Origin: Adiantum capillus-veneris
Taxonomy: Eukaryota > Streptophyta > Polypodiopsida > Polypodiales > Pteridaceae
Assembly: GCA_014529385.2 (NCBI GenBank)
Contig: CM043948.1
Coordinates: forward strand, 24,608,451-24,672,450
Reading direction: 5' to 3'
Length of the DNA: 64,000 nt
Below, one piece after another: positions 54,851 through 64,000 of the stretch (position 1 is the first letter of the stretch; the number at the start of each line of letters is the position of its first letter). The notes below the pieces were generated by a model, which worked only from the letters and a program-made list of their open reading frames with translations, made no database searches and had not been told where the DNA came from. A program made the translations under genes and the position numbers.

Positions 54851-55891
54851 TTGTGTATTGACTGCAAATGAGGCTAAAATTTCCCATTTTGCCAATATGT
54901 GTTTGGCTTACCCAAATGCTAAGTGCATACTTCCCTTATTTGCTCACATTTCCCATGGTATACAACCTGTGGCTCAGATGACTCATCATTTGGATGTCTG
55001 GTTGTTAATTGGTCTCATTTGGATGTGGTCCGGTTGTTAATTGGTCTTGATTTTGAAATTCTGGTTCACCACAAGTTGGCACAAATTTTGACATTTGTCA
55101 AATACTTTCAAACTTGACATGCTCAAAGCTCTTGCTCTGTAGATTTGGCATTTGCTTTTAGAACTTGAATCCGACTTTCTTGGCTCTGTTTATTAATTTT
55201 TGATCCTTGTTAGATTCAAAAGAGAAAAAAATATTGAAAATTATTATTATTTGGCCAAAAAGTTTTCCAAAAATATTTAAACATATGTACATACTCTCAC
55301 TCTAGGCATTTTGTCCGTCAAAATTTGTCAGTATGGCTCCTTATAATGCCTGATAAGTGTCAAATTTTGCTAAAAACCAATAAAAAGGAAAAAATTAGGC
55401 AATGATGCAAATTTTATACACTATACACATTATCTTTCATCATCTAACGGTCCTAGATTTTGTATTATGTTGCTTCAGGTACCGTCACTCCCCCCTTCCT
55501 AGTCTAAGTCATCCCCAACAAAGTTTTGTGCAATGTGCATGGGTGTGAACAACGTGTCTATGCAAGGCCTTGGTGTGTGGCCCTGTCATGCTTATAGAAG
55601 AGATATAATGGGTAACACTATGTTGTGCAACATACGGGTATTGAATGGATTTTTCAGTGGTTTTTGTTGGTGAGGTTTTATTTAGACTGCGTTTTTCAAA
55701 CAAAAGCTTTTGTAGATAGTACGCCCGTTCCTTGATTTGTTGTTTTGGTGAGTTGTTGACTTGACTTGGCTTTGCTTTGGGTACCCACTTGTAGACTTGT
55801 TTTGGAGACTACAAAGGTTGCTGTTGATTTGATTGTTTAGGTTTCCATTGACATGTCAATTCTTTGTCAGTTGTTAAGCTCTCCAATATGA
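54850..55891. other. AT-rich stretch, no gene recognised
   Basis: No coding motif. It continues the AT-rich, TTGACC/AAATTTTG-rich texture of the preceding segment and ends at the isolated LTR. Confidence 0.45.
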
Positions 55892-56223
55892 ATGTTGGAA
55901 CCCAGTTATACCTTGTGGTGAGATTAAGGGGGGTATGAAAGGGAAGCATTCATAGTGATGGAATACTAATGACAATGTTAATTACACAAGAGAGATAAAT
56001 TAGAATGTAAAGAAAAAAGTAGATTGATTGATACTATCATTAAGTGTGTACAAAAGAGCTCATTATATAGAGCTAGTGCAAGCTTCTTATATGGAGTCAT
56101 TGATGACATTATACCTTGGGTGCCTTTTTCCACATATGACCACTTATTTCTATGCCACCTATGTATCCCAGTAGGATAGAGGAGTATCCACCTTCATAGA
56201 ACAAAACCCACAATTACCAACAA
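55892..56223 (-). repeat. Isolated Copia-like LTR (about 330 bp)
   Basis: On the minus strand the block starts TGTTGGTAATTG and ends GTTCCAACA (TG...CA). It is preceded by a purine-rich AAGAGGAGGGT that fits a polypurine tract, and has a TATA-like CTATATAATG within. That is the layout of the 3' end of a small Copia element whose body is not recognisable upstream. Repeated CCAATC(C/T)A(A/G)GAG phrases at 56265-56400 lie where internal sequence would be. Confidence 0.6.
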
Positions 56224-57207
56224 CCCTCCTCTTGGGGTTTGTACTATGACAATAGAAAATAACTATGCCAATCCAAGATGATCATCATTCCCAATCCAAG
56301 AGACCATCTCCAATCTAGAAGACCACCGATAATAAACACTCCAATCTAGGAGCATAGCTCCAATCCAAGAGTCCACCACATAGCTCTAGTCCAAGAGTCT
56401 CCAAAAAACTTTCATTGCCACAACTTCATTGTTTATCCTCCTCCACTCCTACTTCTTCGTCTTTCGACTTTTCTACTTACACTACCTCGATGTTGCTATT
56501 GCCATGGTTGCTACCGTAGACTTCTCATGAGATTTATTGAATGGAAATGTAATGCTAATTAATACTAATGCAAAAAAAAAAAATGATGCTAGTGCTTCTT
56601 CCCTTGAATTGAAAATTTCTAATCTCCCAATATCTCATCATGCAATGGAGCGGTCTTAGCATTTGGATTTTGTTCCAAAGACAGTGTCTGAACTCCTCAC
56701 AATTGCATCATGTCAAAAGATATGTGTTACAAAATGATGTTGTGCTTGGATGCATGAGAATTTAGAATTAAATTTGTTTGTGAGAGAGAGGGAAAAAAAT
56801 TATTCCTTCGACGCTCCTATGTGAAGTACCTCTTCACTTTAAAAGTGAAGCCACCGTTCACACTTGGAATCTTTTATACTTTGAAAAGCCTTTGAATTTT
56901 TTTTTTAAAGTTAGAGTGAAGAGAAATTATCTTGAACACTTTTGTGAATATCCTTTTTAAACTCAAGGAATTTTGCTTTAATCTTCTTCAAAGCCCTCTG
57001 TTGTGGGAAGACACCCTTTTTTTAAAAAGGGTTATGGGAAGTGTGGGCACGGTGGGCAACCTCCAAGCAAATGCGGGTAGTTGGATAGCAATTCAGGTAG
57101 ACTGGGTAGGTTTGTGCAGTTGGACAGATTTGGCTTTTTGTGAAGGCTCCTTCAAAAAAGAGTGAGGCAACGGTTCCACAAGCACAACACCTTTTGGGCA
57201 AGTACAT
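56224..57207. other. Stretch without a recognised gene
   Basis: The first 200 bp carry repeated CCAATCCAAGAG-like phrases next to the LTR. The rest is AT-rich with short frames only, up to the CACTA-B terminus. Confidence 0.45.
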
Positions 57208-57385
57208 CACTACAAGAGGCTATTCATTTTAGCGACGCTCACACAACGACGCTCAAAAAAAAATTCCAGGCGTCGCTATGAGCGTCGCAAATTTACTTGT
57301 AAATTTGCGACGCTCATAGCGACGCCAGCTGGGCTAAAAAAATAACAGAGAGCGCCCAAAAACTCAGATCTCAGATCTGAGTTTT
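57208..57385 (+). repeat. CACTA-B terminus with subterminal repeats
   Basis: The 12-bp end CACTACAAGAGG is followed within 120 bp by GCGACGCTCA, CGACGCTCA, GGCGTCGCTATGAGCGTCGC and TTGCGACGCTCATAGCGACGCC. Such clustered subterminal motifs bind the element's DNA-binding protein in characterised CACTA elements. A near-perfect palindrome at 57358-57383 follows. Confidence 0.85.
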
Positions 57386-57415
57386 TCGACGCCCTCAAGC
57401 AAGGAGCAGGTAACG

Positions 57416-57459
<44 letters not shown>

Positions 57460-57590
57460 CACACACACACACACACGAGGAGAGGAAGGAGAGCCAGGTA
57501 TGCTCCTTCCCTCTCCTCACTCTCATGTTCCCTTCCCCTCTTTCTCTCTCCCTCTCTCTCTCTCTCACTCACACACACACACATAGTGTT

Positions 57591-57632
<42 letters not shown>

Positions 57633-57654
57633 AACATAAACAAAAACGCACACA

Positions 57655-57850
57655 CACATACATAAACAAAGAATGCACACACACATTGAGAGAGGAAAAG
57701 AGAGAGAGAGCATGCATAAACAAAAAACGCACACATTGAGAGAGGAAAAGAGAGAGAGAACATGCATAAACAAAAAACGCACACATTGAGAGAGGAAAAG
57801 AGAGAGAAAACATGCATAAACAAAAAAACGCACACACATTGAGAGAGAAA
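57655..57850. repeat. Four tandem units of about 50 bp
   Basis: Units contain GCATAAACAAAAAACGCACAC followed by ATTGAGAGAGGAAAAGAGAG. They generate repetitive frames on the minus strand that are not genes. Confidence 0.9.
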
Positions 57851-57911
57851 GAGAGAGAAACTAATTTAACGTCGTAGGAAACTAATTAAAATTAAAAGAC
57901 CTAAAGATCTA

Positions 57912-57982
57912 GCCGACGAGGAGTTGAACTCAAGACCTATTATTCAAGAGGGAAATGGCATAACCAATCTATCATACTTGGC
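57912..57982 (-). tRNA. tRNA-like relic (not a functional tRNA)
   Basis: On the minus strand 71 nt begin GCC and end GGC with partial acceptor pairing. They contain a B-box-like GAGTTCAACTCCTCG and an A-box-like ATAGATTGGTTATG at about the right spacing. Stems are poorly paired, so it is a degenerate tRNA or the head of a tRNA-derived SINE inside CACTA-B. Specificity cannot be assigned. Confidence 0.3.
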
Positions 57983-58026
57983 ATGGGTGATAGAAAGGTT
58001 ATACCATTTATCTCTTTTTATTGGCA

Positions 58027-58205
58027 CACACATCCACACACGCACACACACACAAGAAGAAGAGAGTTATAACGTCGTAGGAAACTATCCTAAAAGACGT
58101 TAAAGATTAGGTTAGATGTAGACTTACGTTAAATTAGATTTAGGTTTATTTAAGTTAAATTAGATTAGATTTAGGTTTATTTTTAATTAGATTTACGTTT
58201 ATTTA
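58027..58205. repeat. Direct repeat left of the captured HIPP fragment
   Basis: The block with AAGAAGAAGAGAGTT, AACGTCGTAGGAAACTATCC, AAGACGTTAAAGATTAGG and ACTTACGTTAAATTAGATTT recurs at about 58790-58925, on the other side of the captured fragment. Both copies start with a CA-rich run. Confidence 0.85.
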
Positions 58206-58244
58206 CGCTAGATTTAGATTTACCTTATATTAGATTAGATTTAG

Positions 58245-58607
58245 GTCTCCATAGACTGCGATGCCTGCATGAAGCAGGTGAAGAAAGCCCTCAATGGAAT
58301 ATAGGGTATTGCTGCCTTCACTCATGGTGGGCTCCGTCGATCCAAAAGTACTGGTGAAATGTCTTCAGAAGATAGGGAAGAAGGTGGATCTTCAGGGAGG
58401 CAAGAGTCACTACATCCCCGACACAATGACCATCTAGACAACCTCTAGTCATTCAACAGCAACTTCAAATTTAGTAACAAGAGCAAGAACGGTCTAAAGG
58501 GCCAATTGCTGTCGTCAGATGTGGATGGAGATGAGGCAGCGTCACCCCCGGAAGTTAACTCTCACATCTTTAGTGATGAGAATGCCAACTCTTGCCGAGT
58601 TATGTGA
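58245..58607 (+). pseudogene. Captured HIPP (heavy-metal-associated isoprenylated protein) fragment
   Basis: The frame starting at 58245 reads VSIDCDACMKQVKKALNGI, the first half of an HMA domain with the metal-binding CxxC (C-D-A-C). After a stop and frameshift, GSVDPKVLVKCLQKIGKKVDL gives the second half (family: GxVDPxxLVKxLxKxGKxAEL). A later frame runs through KFSNKSKNGLKGQ and SSDVDGDEAASP to the last residues NSCRVM and TGA at 58605-58607. A C-terminal CRVM fits a CaaX isoprenylation box, the other hallmark of HIPPs. TTAG immediately before 58245 could be an intron acceptor. It lies between direct repeats in CACTA-B and is broken, so it is a transduplicated gene piece. Confidence 0.8.
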
Positions 58608-58748
58608 AAAATTATGTGTTAAATCAGTTTTAAGGTTCTTATAATCCCTGTTAGTTTAGTTCTTTGTTTTTAATATAACATAATTTACGTTAGATTTAGA
58701 TTTATGTTATATTAGATTAGACTTAGGTTTATTTAGGTTTATTTAGGT

Positions 58749-58755
<7 letters not shown>

Positions 58756-58802
<47 letters not shown>

Positions 58803-58925
58803 GAAGAAGAGAGTTTTAACGTCGTAGGAAACTATCCCAAAAGACGTTAAAGATTAGGTTAGATGTAGACTTACGTTAAATTAGATTTAGGTTTATTTTT
58901 AGTTAGATTTACGTTTATTTAGATT
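58756..58925. repeat. (CA)n and direct repeat right of the captured HIPP fragment
   Basis: (CA)n at about 58755-58800, then the second copy of the block described at 58027-58205, then degenerate TTAGATTTAGGTTTA repeats to about 58970. Confidence 0.85.
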
Positions 58926-59234
58926 TATGCTTATTTACGTTAGATCGAGTCCACGCAAGAATTACTTACGGTTTAGGGTTTAGAGTTAGACGAACAGTGA
59001 AAAGATCTACTGTGAAAAGATGTTAAGATGCTGTGAAGTGCTACAGCTAGAGAAGAGGCAAAGGGGTTTTGTCCACTACATGCAGTATCATGTAGATGTG
59101 GGTCTATAGATTTCTTGTACCCACAAATATAGGTATTGACCAATAAAGACGAGATTATAACCCGGTGGTTCTGATCTTCGTGCACCTCTAGACCGAGGTG
59201 TGCGGGGATTGGACATGACTAGAGAATGTGAGGT

Positions 59235-59276
<42 letters not shown>

Positions 59277-59338
59277 GACGAAGAATGCCAATAGAATATT
59301 AAATTTGTTGTCCAGGTTATAAGATTTTTATCCTCATT

Positions 59339-59560
59339 ATGAGTAGTGACGAGGATGTGGGACCGTCCAACCGAAACACCTATCTCTCAACGAGGGTCTT
59401 ATGTCCTTCTAATCAATGCAAGCATGCTGTGCGACGGACAAGACGTGTTTCTTTGCAGCACGTTCGCGAATTTGGCGAGTTTGATCCATCTATCATAGAT
59501 CGATTTGGTGCCAATTATAACTCGTCGGACTCTGACGCTGGCCAACAAGCAGCAATGGGA
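59339..59560 (+). pseudogene. CACTA-B transposase-associated domain exon
   Basis: ATG at 59339 gives MSSDEDVGPSNRNTYLS, CPSNQCKHAVRRTR and LQHVREFGEFDPS, the Transpos_assoc domain. One zinc cysteine is changed (CPS instead of CPC). It is near-identical to 21850-22071 of CACTA-A. After about residue 70 the sequence passes into a local duplication (GGGAAGAGAGCCACCAAGGATG at about 59557 and 59596) and then into the TNP2 C-terminal region in another frame. Confidence 0.82.
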
Positions 59561-59659
59561 AGAGAGCCACCAAGGATGCCACCAAGGCTTTTTGGGAAGA
59601 GAGCCACCAAGGATGTCTGCACAAGCATGGTTAGAGAAGAAGGAGATGAGCGATGACGG

Positions 59660-61310
59660 ATTGCCTCTAGGGATGAAGAGACTATCTCTATGGTACGAGT
59701 TACCATATTGGCCCCGACTCATGATCAATCACTTGCTCGATCCAATGCACATATTCAAGAATGTGGGTAATCTACTATGGGACCATCTGACCGGCAAGAA
59801 AGATACTTTGGGAGCCAGAGTTGACCTTAGAAATGTGGATCGTATGGAGCAATATTGGCCGCAAACAGCGTCTGATGGATCGATAAAACTCCCTAAAGCA
59901 CCATGGATTTTCACAGGAGCCCAAGAACGCAAAGTAAAAGAGACCATTCGATCTTTGCGGACCCCTACTGGCGTAATGCACTCGCTCCGAACGTGTTTTA
60001 CTAAAGAAGGAAAGCTTACCGGTTTGAAGTCACACGATTGGCATAAAATGTGTCAGGTACGTTCATAGTGGACTTTAATATCATTGCATAAAATGTGGAC
60101 TTTAATATCATTGCTACACATACTTTACAGTTTATTTTACCGGTTTCCATTGAGGGATGTTTGTCTCTCGACATCCGTAACACAATCTACAAACTTGCAA
60201 AGCTGGTGCAATGGATCTCACAAAAGGAGATCAACGTAGACTAAATGCTGTGGAGCTTGTGTGCATGTTTAAGAAACATTTTCCTACTACCATGCTAACC
60301 ATTCAGGTGCATCTTCTTGTTCACATAGTTGATGAGGTGGAAATAGCTAGCACAGTTCATTCCAGATGGATGTTCTTCTTAGAACGTTTCATGAAAACGC
60401 TTAAGGGATATGTGCGTCAAAAGGCACGTCCGGAGGGTAGCATGGCAGAAGGTTGGTTGGTATCAGAGTCCCTAGAGTACATTGGAGAGTGGCTAGACGG
60501 ATTTGATAAAGCCCGGGACACGCTATGGCGAACCATAGATGATGAGCGCATATCTGGGATTGTCATGTGCAATCTCAGTGTTGAGAAGAAGATGACGGAA
60601 GATCTAGAGGCTAAAATCAACCGATTTTGCATGCTTCACAATCCAGTGATGCAAAAGTGGATTTCACAATATGAGGATGCAAAGCAAGAGCGACAAAGGG
60701 CACGAATCGAGTGGAGACGGGGAAGACGACCACCGATGCACTATCCGACGGTTTTGGAGAGCCTACCAACCTTCATGAGCTTAAGATGGTTGCACAACCA
60801 ATTGAAAAGCGCACAACAATGCGGTGACGAAGTGACTGAGGAAGAGTGGGAGTACTCTCGGGGTTACGCGACCAAGGTAAGTTTGCAATGTACGACTAGC
60901 TAGTGACTTTATTTCTAAACGTTTGAACGGCCACTCATAATCTTTGTTCATTGTAGTATAAGTCATACACAGCAGCATGGTGTAAAGGTCGACATTTTAG
61001 GGTGGAACGAATCGACAAAAAGCATTTTACTCAAGATTGTGGAATCATGGCAAAATTTGAACAGTCTAGTCGACGACGTTCCTCTGATGCAGATCCTGTG
61101 GTGGCGGAACTCACTTACTTCGGCACGCTGCAAGAGATTTTGAGGATCGATTACAGAGGATTTTTTGTCGACTTGTTCGACGTGCAATGGTTCAAGATAA
61201 TCATGGAGGGTCGCAACGCTACTGTGCGTAGAGGAGAGTCTGGTTTTCTTGAGGTGGATTCTACTAAGAAATGGACTGACCTAAGAGACTTTCGTACTAC
61301 CCGAGCATTG
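59660..61310 (+). pseudogene. CACTA-B TNP2-like transposase, C-terminal half with introns
   Basis: The exon to 60056 has YELPYWPRLMINHLLDPMHIFKNVGN, KDTLGARVDL and LTGLKSHDWHKM, typical of the end of the plant TNP2 domain. GT at 60057 and AG at 60130 bound a 74-bp intron; the next exon continues in frame (FILPVSIEGCLSL). A frameshift near 60230 precedes the DUF4218 region (LVCMFKKHFPTTMLTIQVHLLVHIVDE, RWMFFLERFMKTLKGYVR, RPEGSMAEGW). A second intron, 60877-60956 (GTAAG...TTGTAG), leads to DUF4216-like sequence (VVAELTYFGTLQEILRIDYRG, VQWFKI). The roughly 400-residue catalytic part expected before YWPRL is missing, so the protein could not catalyse transposition. Confidence 0.85.
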
Positions 61311-61379
61311 TGAACAAGTATGTAAATAGTTAACATCCCCCTTTTACAAGTTATGTGCTTGAAAGCTCTCATGTAAGTT

Positions 61380-61703
61380 ATGTGGCTCTGGCAAGTAATA
61401 TTTCATCCTACAAAGTCTACATCAAACTGGTGGTACGTCATAGAGGTAGCCCCTCGTAGTGCAAGGACGTATGAAGGCTACCATGTGCCAATCACAACGA
61501 CATCAATGGAGGAGATCAGAGAAGATGCTCCATCAGAAGCCACTGCGGTGGTGCCAGACGAGCATCAAGATGCTACTACTCTATATGGGGTGCATGCAGA
61601 GGAGCTACAAAATGAAACAGAGGATATGTGTTTAAACGGAGAGCTCTATATAGATATAGGAAGTTATGCTGAGTTATGCGAGGATGAGAGAGAGATCTCT
61701 TAA
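61380..61703 (+). pseudogene. CACTA-B DUF4216 C-terminal piece and acidic tail
   Basis: WQVIFHPTKSTSNWWYVIEVAPRS matches the end of DUF4216 (QVFYVxDP...W.VV...PR). The remainder is acidic (MEEIREDAPSEA, EELQNETEDM), which is common in the tail of these transposase genes. It is probably another exon: AG at about 61377 could be the acceptor and GTATG at about 61320 the donor. TAA at 61701-61703. Confidence 0.7.
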
Positions 61704-61977
61704 AGCCACAAATATTGTATTTGAACAATTTTGCTCCGTGTTGTAAAAGCTTTGGCTCTCTAAGTACCTTCCATGGTGTATAACGCTCTTTTCTACTCGC
61801 GCTCACATCAAATTGATTGAAAATTCTGAGTTTTCGACTTGCCTCTTCTATCACTCAATTGATTGCGTCATTGTATTTATATGTGTCATTACGTCATTGT
61901 ATTTAATGGTCTTTGCGTCATTGTCTACTCTATTCATTTAATATTAAGTTTAAATATTCGTGTGTTTAATGCAGGTA

Positions 61978-62849
61978 TGGATGATGAGGAGTTTCTTTCT
62001 TCTTTGTCACCGCAGCAGAGACAGTGGTACGTGGAGCGTCATCGCTCTGGCGTATCATCGCGCGTTCCTACTCCATCCGCATCTCCCTCTCTTTCGGAGC
62101 ATTCAACGCGCTCCGAAGCTTCGGCGTCGACGAGACGAGCTTCACACTCGTTTAGACACAGACGCTCTAGTGGTGGCGGTGGCGGTTGTTGTTGGAATTC
62201 CGCCACCGATGCCTCCACACCGCCTCGTGTTCGATGAGGCTCTTTACCCTCCCCTTCTTTGCTCGCCCCCACACCAGCCACAGCATCGCCATCTACGCCA
62301 GGTTTTGCACGGCTGACTATTCCTAGCAGCTACACACCTCTACCTACTCCGCCAGGAGCCACCCCACTCGACACTCCTCGCTTCGGGGCCCAGACGCCGG
62401 TGGAGACACCTGACGTCCGTACCCCCATCGACACGCCGCTAGAGACCCCTGCCGGGACACCCAGGTTCACGCGTCACCGGCCAAAGGGCTTGCCTTACTC
62501 CGTCGACTTCGGCGGCGGCATCATCATGGATGATGACGGCAAGAAGGTGATATCGCGCATGCGTGGTCTTTGCTCTCAGCTGTTTAGACACCACACACTC
62601 TAAACAAATGGAGTGAAGTACCAAGTGATTTAAAAAACAGAGTTATCATTATACTTCATGATGAGTTTCCCATTCCAACACGGGATCAGCGCTTCAATGA
62701 AGAACTGATGAAGATTCGAATGCGCGAATACTGCAAACACAAGCGTTCCGAAGTGCAAAAAGCAATCAAGCATGGGTGGAACAGGCCAGATTGGCTGGCC
62801 AAAGAAGATTGGAAGAATGCGAAGAAAGCAGCGCGCGAGAATCCCGACA
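61978..62849 (+). pseudogene. CACTA-B second gene (Transposase_24-like), truncated by insertion
   Basis: ATG at 61978 gives MDDEEFLSSLSPQQRQWYVERHR and a Ser/Arg-rich region to TGA at 62237. In another frame a Thr-Pro repeat region follows (TPLPTPPGATPLDTP..., 62318-62465), then GGGIIMDDDGKKVISRMRG. A third frame has NKWSEVPSDLKNRVIIILHDEF and RMREYCKHKRSEVQK with RPDWLAKEDWKNAKKAARENPD, the pattern of the plant Ptta/En-Spm Transposase_24 family (usual WxxIPxxxKxxIWxxxxxxF, WRxxK, DWxxFV). At 62850 CATTAGGAG interrupts it in mid-domain. This is the tnpA-position gene of the element. Confidence 0.72.
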
Positions 62850-63925
62850 CATTAGGAGAAATATGAACCTTGCATAGGCCTTGTAAGGAATCCTAATTTT
62901 TAGGAATTAAGGCTAATGGTGTGTAGGGTTAAGGGGACAAGGGCATTCAAGAAGCTAGTTTTGAGTAAGCTTTTCTAGCCTTTTTTTTAGACACATGTAG
63001 GATGTGGACCTAAGAGGTCACCTTCTCTCTCTAGCTTTTTGAAAGTGAAGGGAGTAAAGAGGTGTGGCCACATCATCAAAAACGTGGATCACTAAGAGCC
63101 AAAATTTGACTTTTTTTTTTAAAAGTTATTTTTACTTATTTTTGACTTAAAACTCCCCCCCAACATATTTCCATATCAAAAAAGTATTTTTTGACATTTT
63201 TTTAAACTTACAAGCACTAAAAGTCCAATTTTTCAAAAAAAAACTCCCAAAAAAAAAAAACCTTTCTTCTCTCTTCCTCCTCCCTCCTTTCTCCCTCTCC
63301 TCTCCCTCCCTGTCCCTTCTCTCCTCCTCCTCCCCTCTCTCCCTCTCTCCCACTGTCCCCTTCTCTCCTCCCATGTTCCTCCCTCTCCCTCCCTACCCCC
63401 TTCTCTCCTCCTTCTCCACTCTCTCTCTCTCTCCCCCACTACCCCCTTGTCTTCTCCCATGTTCCTCTCTCTCCCTCCCCCCTCTCTCTTTTCATCCTTT
63501 GCTTCCTCATGCAACAACTACCATGGTGCTCAAGGACATCACAAATCGTATGCATACATATTTGCTTGTTCGCAACGTTTGCATCGAAGGTCGCACGTGA
63601 GGGTGAGCAGAGGTCATCCCACGAACGTCGTAACATCGGTGAGATGAATGTTGACGATTCTTCAATATCTTGCCAATACCATCACATATTTGAATAAAAC
63701 ACCCCTTTATGCAAGGTAACAATATACTTCTTACTTTTGATTGTGTTCTTCTTATCATAAACTTTGAAGTCTAAGGTGTTACCTCTACTTGTTTTGTAGT
63801 GCTTGGCACAAAGGTTGCTTTTATGCACAAATAGTGAAAGGCTCCAGGTTCGAGAGGCCAAGTGTCACCACTTTTCCTCTAAAACAATCTTCTTTGTTAC
63901 ATCTTGCAGGTAGGTGCTTCAAATC
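62850..63925 (-). mobile_element. Second CATTAGGA element, inserted in CACTA-B (partial)
   Basis: Starts CATTAGGAGAAATATGAACC at 62850, preceded by CA (62848-62849). From there to 63925 it is the complement of 14220 down to about 13160, including the purine tract (63260-63490) and the CACTAC motif (about 63800). It is cut at 63926 by a Copia LTR, so the rest of this copy should lie beyond the window. Confidence 0.9.
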
Positions 63926-64000
63926 TGTTAAGTATGGAGCCTGATTTACCCTTGTAATTTTCTATGGTAAAAGCGCACATTTGTAAGGCCCCCATTATGA
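63926..64000 (+). repeat. Start of another Copia LTR of the same family
   Basis: TGTTAAGTATGGAGCC and the following 60 bases match 6253-6327 and 17440-17514. The 5 bp before it are AAATC, the predicted target duplication. It continues past the window end. Confidence 0.92.

Larger units (their letters stand above)
57208..62849 (+). mobile_element. CACTA-B: En/Spm-type DNA transposon, right part cut off
   Basis: CACTACAAGAGG at 57208 is the canonical terminus. Subterminal GCGACGCTCA motifs in both orientations occur at 57232-57325, and the palindrome ACTCAGATCTCAGATCTGAGT lies at about 57360-57380. Inside are microsatellites, a captured HIPP fragment (58245-58607), a TNP2-like gene (59339-61703) and a Transposase_24-like gene (61978-62849). 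The element is interrupted at 62850 by a CATTAGGA-type element; its other terminus is outside the window. CACTA-A (21719-23907) is a relative. Confidence 0.88.

Noticed and set aside
57276-57839. 187-residue minus-strand frame with Cys/Phe/Leu repeats resembling a membrane protein
   Set aside because: It is produced by 50-bp tandem repeats and (GA)n/(CA)n runs in the CACTA-B end; the repeated FLFMHV phrase is the unit translated.

Overview
This is nuclear DNA from a land plant, and almost all of it is transposable elements stacked inside one another. Plant-type Copia (Tork/Tnt1-like), chromodomain Gypsy, L1-like LINE and CACTA coding domains are visible, together with very long (CT)n, (GT)n and poly-G tracts. 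I see no host gene that looks intact. The large-genome, repeat-saturated texture and one LINE that does not look like the usual angiosperm L1 would fit a fern or another early-diverging vascular plant, but that assignment is a guess.

Left to centre (1-39011). A 5'-truncated, decayed LINE (LINE-1) lies on the minus strand at about 1455-5695. Next to it, an old minus-strand Gypsy element (gypsy-1) can be followed from 5752 to 39006. Its two outer ends are flanked by the same 5-bp duplication (CAACA at 5747-5751 and 39007-39011), although the element has been swollen to 33 kb by later insertions. Its 3' LTR was hit by a young Copia (6253-18214, flanked by TAACA). That Copia was itself hit inside the gag zinc knuckle by a 6.4-kb element with CATTAGGA inverted termini and no recognisable transposase (7801-14220). 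A second Gypsy (gypsy-2, 20184-27540) split the gypsy-1 integrase and carries a CACTA remnant (about 21719-23907). The gypsy-1 5' LTR was split by a two-ORF LINE (LINE-2, about 32795-37444) and a short ORF1-only LINE derivative (about 37641-38290) that share a 3' tail.

Right part (39012-64000). Decayed lysine/glutamate-rich reading frames (39.2-41.6 kb) are followed by an inverted integrase fragment (42.1-43.5 kb) and a plus-strand chromodomain Gypsy (43.5-50.2 kb, gypsy-3) with a Copia-like gag piece lodged between its protease and reverse transcriptase. A gene-poor stretch follows (50.2-57.2 kb) with a 300-bp tandem duplication, a recurring palindromic motif and an isolated LTR. From 57208 a plus-strand CACTA element begins. 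It carries a captured fragment of a heavy-metal-associated isoprenylated plant protein (HIPP), a TNP2-type transposase gene that seems to lack its catalytic core, and a Transposase_24-like second gene. It is cut at 62850 by another copy of the CATTAGGA element, which is cut at 63926 by another LTR of the same Copia family, so the right edge repeats the Copia/CATTAGGA association seen at the left in the reverse nesting order.

No gene set here acts as a cellular pathway; the biology is element-on-element insertion, gene capture and possible trans-mobilisation. Boundaries supported by target duplications are the firmest calls. Family assignments rest on motifs read by eye; no database search was possible.
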